Below the pieces are notes generated by a model. The model was given only the letters and a program-made list of their open reading frames with translations, made no database searches and was not told the DNA's origin. A DNA stretch of 21,765 nucleotides from Alphaproteobacteria bacterium. GTDB taxonomy: Bacteria; Pseudomonadota; Alphaproteobacteria; Rs-D84. Made by a program: the position numbers and the translations under genes. Positions 14,859 to 21,237 of the stretch are shown here, piece by piece (the first letter of the stretch is position 1; each line of letters opens with the position of its first letter). The DNA is taken from the NCBI GenBank assembly GCA_017642625.1, contig JAGCOQ010000056.1, forward strand, positions 1-21,765. Reading direction: 5' to 3'.

Positions 14859-15850
14859 TGAAAAAATTATTCCTGTTTCCTTTGGCACTTTGTCTTGTGC
14901 CGGCGTTGTCGTGGGCAGAGAACGATTCGTGTTCTTATCCGGAACAATATACGGTTGATAAACGTTGCTATGTGACTGAGACACAAAAAAATGAAAAACC
15001 GTATAATTCGGTGGTTGCGTTTGTGTTCCCTTGGGCAGAAGGTTCGGATCCTAAGTTTCTTAATGATTCTGATTGTACCGGCACAGTAATAAAAATGGAC
15101 AATAAATTGTATGTATTCACGGCAAAGCATTGTGTTAGAGATTATAGAGGAAATGCAAATAGTTATATGACGGTAATGACCCAAGATGGCGATAGATTTC
15201 AGATCAATATAAATAATTCTAGCCAGACCAAATTAGGAACGAGTAGCGTGATTGGTGCGTATATTGGTGCGTTGAGTGGTGGCGATTGGGCTATTTACAG
15301 TGTGCCGGATGAATATAAACACATTGCATCAACGGGTATCAGCCAAGAACCAAGAAAGTCGAGGGCACATGACGCGCGCGTTGTTGGGTATGGCGGATTG
15401 AAAGTAATGAGTGATGCAGAAATAAAAGAATATAAAAGAAGGTATATTCAGTATTTAAAAGAAGAAAAAGGGTCATTTGTGGCGGTCTTGGGAAAAGGGG
15501 CAATGTATTATCCTGGACTTGGTAGTGTTAGGGCGACTGATTATAACACATTTGTTGGTTATTTATGTGATACGGATGTATCGTATTATGAGGATTTGTT
15601 TGAAGACAACAGAAGGTTAAAGGTATCAAAGTGTAAATATACTGATGTTGGTATAATGCCTGGCTGTCAAGCATGGGGCGGTAATTCTGGTGGTGGCGTG
15701 TTTGATAATGATGGGAATTTAATGGCAATTATGATTGCTGGTACTCCTTTTATTGGTGGATATAGGCATGCCAAAGCAGGTGCGGCGATGAAGGTGTTTC
15801 AAGAATCGCCAATAAGACCAATAGTTGATGAAAAGAATAATAACAAATGA
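14858..15850 (+). CDS. Secreted trypsin-like serine protease 1
   Basis: This is an S1-type serine endopeptidase of 330 residues. It has a Sec signal peptide (MKKLFLFPLALCLVPALSWA) and a Cys-containing N-terminal segment (NDSCSYP...VDKRCYVTETQ). The triad is visible: H91 in FTAKHC, D143 in GDWAIY and S277 in GNSGGG. CTGT before the triad His and the Cys after it would form the classical disulfide near the active site. The specificity pocket cannot be read, because the Cys lies seven residues before the serine rather than four. It is coupled to the unknown gene upstream (1-base overlap) and to protease 2 downstream (4-base overlap). It is probably periplasmic or secreted; the target is unknown. 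Confidence 0.88.
   Translation: MKKLFLFPLALCLVPALSWAENDSCSYPEQYTVDKRCYVTETQKNEKPYNSVVAFVFPWAEGSDPKFLNDSDCTGTVIKMDNKLYVFTAKHCVRDYRGNANSYMTVMTQDGDRFQININNSSQTKLGTSSVIGAYIGALSGGDWAIYSVPDEYKHIASTGISQEPRKSRAHDARVVGYGGLKVMSDAEIKEYKRRYIQYLKEEKGSFVAVLGKGAMYYPGLGSVRATDYNTFVGYLCDTDVSYYEDLFEDNRRLKVSKCKYTDVGIMPGCQAWGGNSGGGVFDNDGNLMAIMIAGTPFIGGYRHAKAGAAMKVFQESPIRPIVDEKNNNK
14957..15006 (+). repeat. Near-identical 50-base segment shared with protease 2 (copy 1)
   Basis: This stretch of protease 1 matches 15946-15995 in protease 2 with a single mismatch over 50 bases. The rest of the genes is much more diverged. It encodes DKRCYVTETQKNEKPYN, just after the signal peptide. Confidence 0.9.
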
Positions 15851-16764
15851 AACAAACATTAATATCATTTTTATTATTTCTGATTTTACCGACGTTGGCG
15901 TGGGCGCAGAACGATTCGTGTTCATATCCGCGTGAATATACCATTGATAAACGGTGCTATGTGACTGAGACACAAAAAAATGAAAAACCGTATAACGCGG
16001 TGGTTGCGTTGTCTGATATCGAATTTAATGCAGGTAATCCTATTTATTGCACTGGAACGATTGTTAAATATGATGGCAAGTTATATTTATATACTGCTCG
16101 ACACTGTGTCGTTTGGAAATCAGAAATCCCAGACAGCAAACTGGAAATGATCACACAAGACGGTAAACACATAGTGGTAAATAAAAATAATATTGGTAAT
16201 AATGATAATCCTGATTCTGGGGATTGGGCGATTTATAGTATTCCAAATGAATATAAAAATCTTGCCTTTGCCGAAGTAAGTGACAAATTAAAAATTGGGT
16301 TCAAAGATGTTGCTGTTCGGTATGATGCGCGCATTATTGGATATGGCGGACTAAAGGTAATGAGTGATGCCGAGATAAGCGCGTTTCAACAAAGATATAA
16401 AAAATATTTGCAAAAACATGATGCTCTTGCGGCGTTTGACGAAGACCATTTTTCAGGCACTAGATATCATCCAAGTAATTTTATTGATTACCTAAGGACA
16501 GAAGACAATACGTTTTATTTGGATGTTTTTAAAGACAGCGCAAAATTAAAAGAATCACAATGCAAATATCTTAGTTCGGGTCTTGCAAGTGGTTGTCAGG
16601 TTTGGGGTGGTAATTCTGGTGGTGGCGTGTTTGATTCAGACGGAAAACTTATGGCTATTGCAAGGTCGGGTAATTATGAAATTGCTGGTGCAAACCATGC
16701 GGGATTGGCAAAAAATGTGGCGGTAATAGGTAATAAATCCATCAAGCCAGCCACAAAGAAATAA
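15847..16764 (+). CDS. Secreted trypsin-like serine protease 2
   Basis: This 305-residue paralog of the preceding gene has the same order: signal peptide (ending near LAWA), a Cys-containing segment almost identical to protease 1, and the S1 triad at H86 (TARHC), D126 (GDWAIY) and S257 (GNSGGG). The segment GYGGLKVMSDAEI between the Asp and the Ser is shared by proteases 1 and 2. No residue of the triad is lost, so the copy looks active. The start overlaps the stop of protease 1 (ATGA), which favours coupled, near-equal synthesis. It ends 44 bases before protease 3. Confidence 0.88.
   Translation: MKQTLISFLLFLILPTLAWAQNDSCSYPREYTIDKRCYVTETQKNEKPYNAVVALSDIEFNAGNPIYCTGTIVKYDGKLYLYTARHCVVWKSEIPDSKLEMITQDGKHIVVNKNNIGNNDNPDSGDWAIYSIPNEYKNLAFAEVSDKLKIGFKDVAVRYDARIIGYGGLKVMSDAEISAFQQRYKKYLQKHDALAAFDEDHFSGTRYHPSNFIDYLRTEDNTFYLDVFKDSAKLKESQCKYLSSGLASGCQVWGGNSGGGVFDSDGKLMAIARSGNYEIAGANHAGLAKNVAVIGNKSIKPATKK
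15946..15995 (+). repeat. Near-identical 50-base segment shared with protease 1 (copy 2)
   Basis: This is the partner of 14957-15006, with one base different (AACGG here, AACGT there). It suggests recent duplication or gene conversion confined to this N-terminal segment. Confidence 0.9.
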
Positions 16765-16795
16765 AGCAAAAGAGTTAGAAAGAAAAACAATACAA

Positions 16796-16803
16796 GGGGG
16801 GGG
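16796..16803 (+). repeat. G8 homopolymer in the initiation region of protease 3
   Basis: Eight consecutive G residues lie 5 bases before the ATG at 16809 and form, or overlap, its Shine-Dalgarno. Length changes would shift the spacing to the start codon. It is the longest G run I noticed in the window. Confidence 0.8.
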
Positions 16804-16808
16804 TGATT

Positions 16809-17768
16809 ATGAAAAAAGCGTTAATATTATTATCTTTGTTATCCTTTATGATGCCGGCGGTTTCGTGGGCGGAAGATGATTCTTGTTCGAAACCTGCATC
16901 TTATACAGTGGATAAGCGTTGCTATATCACCGATACGCAGAAAGATAAAAAACCATACAACGCGACGGTGGCGGTTGTGATTGAAGATGTCGGCTATTGC
17001 ACAGGAACAATTGTCAAAGATCGCGACAACGGTAAATTATATTTATATACTGCAAAACATTGTGTTGTTGATGACCATAATAAAGCATATACGAAAATAA
17101 ATATAATACTGCACGACGGTCGAACAATCGAAGTGAACAAGAATAAATCAGGCAATATGCTGTCTGATATCGTGTATAATCAAGATTGGGCAACTTATCG
17201 TGTCCCAGACGAATATGGCGATATCGATTTTACCGAAATAAGCGGCAATTATAAGAAGGGTTTTGGACCGTTTGCATCTGTTTATGACGCGCGTGTTGTT
17301 GGTTTTGGTGCAATGAAGGTAATGAGTGATGACGATATAAATGAATTCAAAGCAAAATACCTTGACTACCTGGCCGAAGAAGAGGAAAAAGACGAGAAAG
17401 AGATTGAACGGCTGGAAAAAAGGGTAATGAAAAAGAACAGGGGAATTAAACTGGCTAGCGGGGATGGCAAAAACTTCTTTAATTATTTACAGGAAGAAGA
17501 ACCGTGGTATGTCGCGGAACTTTATTCAGATAACGCGAATCTAAAAGAATCAAGATGCAGATATACCAGTTCGGGTATCGGCAAGGATTGTCAAGGCTGG
17601 GGCGGTAATTCCGGTGGCGGAATATTTGATAATGAAGGCAATATTATGGGGCTTATTACCAGAGGATTGGACATTATCGGTGGTAAGCGGCATGGCAGTA
17701 TTGGTGGCATTATCGGCACCATTAATTTGATGCAGAAAGAATCCCCATTTATAAACCACGACAAGTGA
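16809..17768 (+). CDS. Secreted trypsin-like serine protease 3
   Basis: The third S1-type paralog has 319 residues, with a signal peptide (ending near VSWA), the Cys-containing segment DDSCSKP...VDKRCYITDTQ, and the triad at H84 (TAKHC), D126 (QDWATY) and S268 (GNSGGG). It differs from the other two by a highly charged insertion at about 176-215 (AEEEEKDEKEIERLEKRV), probably a helical or coiled-coil hairpin on the surface. The ATG at 16809 is preferred over the in-frame GTG at 16803, which is the last G of the G8 tract. It is separated from protease 2 by 44 bases with no visible promoter, so it likely belongs to the same transcript. Confidence 0.87.
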   Translation: MKKALILLSLLSFMMPAVSWAEDDSCSKPASYTVDKRCYITDTQKDKKPYNATVAVVIEDVGYCTGTIVKDRDNGKLYLYTAKHCVVDDHNKAYTKINIILHDGRTIEVNKNKSGNMLSDIVYNQDWATYRVPDEYGDIDFTEISGNYKKGFGPFASVYDARVVGFGAMKVMSDDDINEFKAKYLDYLAEEEEKDEKEIERLEKRVMKKNRGIKLASGDGKNFFNYLQEEEPWYVAELYSDNANLKESRCRYTSSGIGKDCQGWGGNSGGGIFDNEGNIMGLITRGLDIIGGKRHGSIGGIIGTINLMQKESPFINHDK

Positions 17769-17792
17769 TAAAACGGGGTGAACGATAAAAAC

Positions 17793-17820
17793 TTGCATTT
17801 GGCGGAAAAGCGTATATAAT
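17793..17820 (+). promoter_or_regulatory. Promoter of tRNA-Lys
   Basis: A -35 TTGCAT (17793-17798) and a perfect -10 TATAAT (17815-17820) are separated by 16 bases and end 10 bases before the tRNA, giving a very short 5' leader. Confidence 0.75.
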
Positions 17821-17830
17821 TGTCGTCGCT

Positions 17831-17906
17831 GGATGCGTAGCTCAGTTGGTAGAGCAACTGACTCTTAATCAGTGGGTCCAGGGTTCGAGTCCCTGCGCGT
17901 CCACCA
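17831..17906 (+). tRNA. tRNA-Lys (anticodon CUU)
   Basis: The cloverleaf is complete. The acceptor stem GGATGCG pairs with CGCGTCC (one G-T pair), the D stem is GCTC/GAGC, the anticodon stem is ACTGA/TCAGT around the loop CTCTTAA, and the T arm contains GGTTCGAGTCC. The anticodon CTT reads AAG lysine codons. The discriminator is A at 17903 and CCA is encoded at 17904-17906. Confidence 0.97.
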
Positions 17907-17911
17907 CCCGT

Positions 17912-17941
17912 CTTTGCTAGCGCAAAGCCGCGGTTTAGCGG
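17912..17941 (+). other. Two small stem-loops after tRNA-Lys
   Basis: CTTTGC-TAGC-GCAAAG (17912-17927) is a perfect 6-bp hairpin, directly followed by CCGC-GGTTTA-GCGG (17928-17941). There is no T-tract, so these are more likely tRNA 3' processing structures, or the edge of a small GIY-YIG-carrying unit, than a terminator. The rest of the 111-base gap up to the GIY-YIG gene shows nothing else. Confidence 0.4.
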
Positions 17942-18017
17942 ATTTAAGCGTGCAAAACGGAGTGCCACGGCCTCTGTCGCAGTTGTGTCGTTGGCCAACA
18001 AGACAGGGACGGGCAAG

Positions 18018-18257
18018 ATGTTTTATGTTTATATATTACAATCCATATCTTTACCCGATAATTTTTATATTGGCTTTACAAATGATTTAAAAAAACGAAT
18101 CACAGAGCATAATTCTGGCAAATCAATTCATACAGATAAGTATAAACCTTGGAAAATAAAAAATTATTTTGCTTTTGATACTGAACAAAAAGCGAAGGAT
18201 TTTGAGATATATCTAAAGACTCATTCTGGCAGAAAGTTTTGTAAAAATCATTTTTAA
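18018..18257 (+). CDS. Small GIY-YIG domain protein (UPF0213-like)
   Basis: The 79-residue protein is a stand-alone GIY-YIG nuclease-type domain: YVYILQ (the GIY strand), FYIGFTNDLKKRITEHN (the YIG strand and the helix with the conserved Arg), and a Glu in KDFEIYLK. Members of this small family are widespread, but their cellular role is poorly known. The ATG at 18018 is preferred over the in-frame GTG at 17985 because it begins exactly at the domain, with AGGGACGGG upstream. It lies directly downstream of tRNA-Lys and ends in its own terminator. Its AT-rich, Lys-rich make-up differs from the neighbouring genes, so acquisition by transfer is possible. Confidence 0.85.
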   Translation: MFYVYILQSISLPDNFYIGFTNDLKKRITEHNSGKSIHTDKYKPWKIKNYFAFDTEQKAKDFEIYLKTHSGRKFCKNHF

Positions 18258-18258
18258 A

Positions 18259-18280
18259 CCGCCCGTTTGGGCGGCTTTTT
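18259..18280. terminator. Intrinsic terminator between GIY-YIG gene and minus-strand gene
   Basis: A 6-bp GC stem (CCGCCC with GGGCGG) closes a GTTT loop and is followed by CTTTTT. It lies between convergent genes. On the minus strand the stem is followed by only three T, so it acts mainly on the plus-strand gene. Confidence 0.9.
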
Positions 18281-18281
18281 A

Positions 18282-19655
18282 TTAGAATTGGCCGTACATA
18301 GCCGTATTTTTATCCAGTGTATAGATTGCGTTATCGATCGGTAAATTATGATAAATATAGATTACATTAGCCCATGCGTTTGGGTTGGTCGAAAAGCCGT
18401 CTATGACTTGGCGCGACAGGTAATTTGGAAAGACCAAGCGTAATGTATTATCAATCCGTTTAGAGAAATCGTTTCCAAAGTTAGGAGATGTAATGATATT
18501 TGCCACCATATATCCGTCGGGGTTCAAACTGTCTTTTATCATTTTGAAAAAGTCAGCCGTCACAAAATTAACGGGAATATTGTTGCCAGACGAATAGACA
18601 TCCAAAATAATAACATCATATTTTTGCTTGTTTTGCAGCATATAGAAAAAGGCATCTTGGACGATAAGTTTTTTGTTTTCGCCCAGTGGTTTACCCCAAA
18701 AATATTTCTCGGAAATCTTTTCTAAATCGGGTTCAATATCTAAAAATGTATATTCGTTTTGTTCGTCATCTATGCCAATCGAAAAGCCCGCCGCCCCCAG
18801 CACCAAAATAGAATGCCGTTTGTTTTTGTCCAAAGTTTTTAGCATGTTGTTTATAAAACGCGTATAAGAAAATTGCTTGTCTTCGGTTGCCATTTTTGAT
18901 GCGAACTGACCGTTTATAAGCATAATTTTTGATTGCCCAAAATCAGCGGGAATAATCGCAAGTCTGGAAATAGCATCATCTTTTATCAAAAACGGATAGT
19001 TTTGTGTGGGAAAATATACATTCATATAAAACGAAGCGCATATAACCAGCACCCCAAACAAACCATAAAATAAACGCATTGGTCGCCGGCACTGTAAAAC
19101 CGTCGCGACACAGGTCAACAACACAAGTGAGAAAACAGTTGCCGACACACCAATCAACGGCATTAAAACAAGGGTCGTCAGCAATGATCCAAAAACACTG
19201 CCCAATGTATCAATCGCCATAAAGCGCCCTGTATAATTTCTGTTCAAGAAGTGAATGATACGACCAATAGATGCCGTCACAAATCCGGTTGCCACCGAAG
19301 GAATAATCAGCCAAATCCCCGAAAATATAAATGTTTTAAGAAGGGGTGCATACATATTATGGGTAAGAATGAAAAAGCCGGCAATAATACTGTAATGGCA
19401 GAACAGCATATACCACACAGCAAGGCCGAACAACAGTTTGGTGTTTGTTTTGCGAATAGACCTGTGGGTAAAAGATATAACAGAACCCAAATAATACCCC
19501 ACCGATAGAAACAGCAGAATAAATGCCATCACCACCGAAGTGATAATGACATTAGAACCCAAGAAACTAATAAGTTGCCGCAGAATGATAAGTTCATAGG
19601 ATAGGTTCGTATATCCCAGAATAAAAATGATTGCTAATAAGATATATTTTTTCAT
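18282..19655 (-). CDS. Membrane protein with spermidine-synthase-like domain
   Basis: The 457-residue protein has about seven transmembrane helices in its first 220 residues, then a soluble domain with the aminopropyltransferase/methyltransferase fold: a strand pair around MLINGQFAS, ILVLGAAGFSIGID where spermidine synthases have GGGDG, LDIEPDL (the ribose-binding acid), and KYDVIILDVYSSGNNIP followed by FFKMIKDSLNPDGYMVANI. Fused membrane spermidine-synthase-like proteins are common in bacteria, but few have a proven substrate. The glycine motif is altered and the substrate is unknown, so I do not assign polyamine synthesis. The start is at 19655, very close to a good promoter. Confidence 0.82.
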   Translation of the reverse strand: MKKYILLAIIFILGYTNLSYELIILRQLISFLGSNVIITSVVMAFILLFLSVGYYLGSVISFTHRSIRKTNTKLLFGLAVWYMLFCHYSIIAGFFILTHNMYAPLLKTFIFSGIWLIIPSVATGFVTASIGRIIHFLNRNYTGRFMAIDTLGSVFGSLLTTLVLMPLIGVSATVFSLVLLTCVATVLQCRRPMRLFYGLFGVLVICASFYMNVYFPTQNYPFLIKDDAISRLAIIPADFGQSKIMLINGQFASKMATEDKQFSYTRFINNMLKTLDKNKRHSILVLGAAGFSIGIDDEQNEYTFLDIEPDLEKISEKYFWGKPLGENKKLIVQDAFFYMLQNKQKYDVIILDVYSSGNNIPVNFVTADFFKMIKDSLNPDGYMVANIITSPNFGNDFSKRIDNTLRLVFPNYLSRQVIDGFSTNPNAWANVIYIYHNLPIDNAIYTLDKNTAMYGQF

Positions 19656-19661
19656 GCGTTT

Positions 19662-19690
19662 ATTTTGGGAAAAAAACGCTTTTGTGTCAA
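19662..19690 (-). promoter_or_regulatory. Minus-strand promoter with perfect -35, six bases before the start codon
   Basis: On the minus strand TTGACA (19690-19685) and CAAAAT (19667-19662) are 17 bases apart. Only six bases separate the -10 from the ATG at 19655, and no Shine-Dalgarno is seen. The transcript would be leaderless or nearly so. Confidence 0.6.
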
Positions 19691-19714
19691 TTCGTTTTGT
19701 CGGTTGGCAGGGGG

Positions 19715-19742
19715 TTGATTTAATACTTTATTATGGTACAAT
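19715..19742 (+). promoter_or_regulatory. Promoter of the Slam-type surface lipoprotein
   Basis: A -35 TTGATT (19715-19720) and a -10 TACAAT (19737-19742) preceded by TGG (extended -10) have a 16-base spacer. The predicted leader of about 45 bases contains an AAGGAAGG Shine-Dalgarno before the ATG at 19793. No Fur-box-like inverted repeat is evident around the promoter. Confidence 0.65.
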
Positions 19743-19792
19743 TAGTGGGACAGGGGAAATTCAATTCAACAATCCAACAAAGGAAGGATAAA

Positions 19793-21145
19793 ATGAAAAA
19801 ATATATTGCATTGGCATCTATATTGGCACTGGTCGCCTGTGGCGGCGGTGGCGGTGGTGGCGGCTCTGGCCAACGTGGCGCATCACCTGTTACGGTGCGC
19901 GAAGCGGTCAGTGATGATGCGTTGACAAGTAATGCCGCAATTACATCAATGGTATCCGAAGTTTTGGTTCCAAAGGGTGGAGGTTCAATCATTACCCGTA
20001 CGGGAACTGTTGATATGGACGGATTGTCATATACATCATACAGATTGGACGACGTTAATTTCCGCATTGCAACCGGTGGTGGTGGAAACCCGACGTTGCA
20101 TTTCAGAATGGACAACAACGGCAGAATCGATTCCTTGATTGTTAATGCGGGTGGCGGAAAGCAAAAGTTGTTCCGTAATGGCGAAACATCCGATTTCCGC
20201 GGAATCGTTTATGAGTATATTGTGTTGGATGATAATGCATCGGGACATAATGACTATGCTGCTTCGGACAAAGAAACCATTGCCCGTTTGGTTTACAGCA
20301 TAGACGACGATCCTGCTACATTCGCAGATTTGCATGCTGCGGCAAATGGTCGGGATAAATGTCCAAAGGATAAAAAGTGCCGTTGGGACCGTATTGACCA
20401 AGCGTTCCGTATAACCGCCCAAGGTGGCACAGACGAACTTACGTATTCCGATTTTGGTATGTTGCAAACAACCAACTTTGGTAAATACAAAGGGGTGACA
20501 GAAGATAATTTTGATAATGCAAAAACACACAATCGTGGCAAGGACGGTGTGGAAACAGACGCTGTTGCCGATTGGGATGGTCTTGAATTTGATGATGCGG
20601 ACTATGATGTGTTTGCGGGGGGATATAAAGTAGCAACCTTGCAACACAGACCAACATCAGATATGCACTTTAAGGGTAAAGCCGTAGGTAGTGTATACGC
20701 AACAAATGATGACAATCACCATAACGCCAATGCTGCATTGGTGGATAATGCAGCCACATTAGATTTTGTTGGTGGTGTGGAAACATTGAATATGGCGTTT
20801 AATAACTGGTATGATGTGACTGTCACTAAAAATGGTTCAAGCCAAAGTATTGCCTTTAGCAACTTTAATGGCACCCCGGGTGATGACGGTAACCAGTTTA
20901 GAACGGATACTGGCGATGGTTTGACTGTAAATAACTTTACAACATCTACAAACGCGAATGGTGTGAAACGCGAAGGTATGTTGGATATGGGTTATTATGG
21001 CTTAGCCGGACCAGAAGAAGCAACGGGTGTTGTTCGTTTCAAGGAAACAACCAACGAAGGCACCGGCGACGACGCTGTTCAATATGAACGCGAATTCCGT
21101 GCGGGCTATGGTATGAAACCATATACACCATCAAACCCAGAATAA
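19793..21145 (+). CDS. Surface lipoprotein with TbpB-like barrel, probable Slam substrate
   Basis: The 450-residue precursor has a lipoprotein signal (lipobox LVAC, Cys16) followed at once by eight glycines, the flexible tether typical of surface-exposed lipoproteins such as TbpB and fHbp. The C-terminal half carries features of the TbpB beta-barrel: FKGKAVGSVYA, a TLDFVGG strand, FNNWYDVTV, and near the end MGYYGLAGPEEATGVVRF, matching the G-x-F/Y-GP-x-A-x-E-x-x-G-x-x-F pattern. In known cases these proteins bind transferrin, lactoferrin, haem carriers or complement factor; the ligand here is unknown. The N-terminal half is unfamiliar and has one Cys pair (KCPKDKKC). The ATG at 19793 is chosen for the AAGGAAGG and the signal peptide; an upstream in-frame ATG at 19733 overlaps the promoter. 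Confidence 0.85.
   Translation: MKKYIALASILALVACGGGGGGGGSGQRGASPVTVREAVSDDALTSNAAITSMVSEVLVPKGGGSIITRTGTVDMDGLSYTSYRLDDVNFRIATGGGGNPTLHFRMDNNGRIDSLIVNAGGGKQKLFRNGETSDFRGIVYEYIVLDDNASGHNDYAASDKETIARLVYSIDDDPATFADLHAAANGRDKCPKDKKCRWDRIDQAFRITAQGGTDELTYSDFGMLQTTNFGKYKGVTEDNFDNAKTHNRGKDGVETDAVADWDGLEFDDADYDVFAGGYKVATLQHRPTSDMHFKGKAVGSVYATNDDNHHNANAALVDNAATLDFVGGVETLNMAFNNWYDVTVTKNGSSQSIAFSNFNGTPGDDGNQFRTDTGDGLTVNNFTTSTNANGVKREGMLDMGYYGLAGPEEATGVVRFKETTNEGTGDDAVQYEREFRAGYGMKPYTPSNPE
19841..19864 (+). repeat. GGY trinucleotide run encoding the poly-Gly tether
   Basis: Eight glycine codons in a row, a mix of GGC and GGT, follow the lipobox cysteine. Gains or losses of whole triplets would only lengthen or shorten the tether without breaking the frame. 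Confidence 0.85.
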
Positions 21146-21164
21146 TATTTAATGGCTAGATAAA

Positions 21165-21192
21165 AAATCCCCCACTATCGCGGGGGATTTTT
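21165..21192 (+). terminator. Intrinsic terminator between the lipoprotein and Slam genes
   Basis: AAATCCCCC pairs with GGGGGATTT around an 8-base loop and runs into TTTTT. It ends the lipoprotein transcript about 20 bases after its stop. The Slam-like gene therefore depends on readthrough or its own promoter; no clear promoter was seen in the 45 bases between them. Confidence 0.88.
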
Positions 21193-21237
21193 CGATGGTA
21201 AAAATTATTAAAATTGCTATGCTGTATGCAATAGGAA

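Noticed and set aside
17591..18016. Minus-strand open frame of 141 codons across the end of protease 3 and the tRNA
   Set aside because: Its middle is the antisense of tRNA-Lys (the AGTRTLDPLIKSQ pattern is a well-known artefact of tRNA reverse strands), and the rest is antisense of protease 3 or non-coding.
17907..18300. Direct repeat of the tRNA-Lys 3' end as an attachment site
   Set aside because: No second copy of the T-arm or acceptor sequence was seen downstream, so an integrated element with att sites is not supported.
19841..19864. GGY run as an on/off phase-variation tract
   Set aside because: Slips would be in whole codons of mixed GGC/GGT, which keep the frame; it fits a tether, not an on/off switch.
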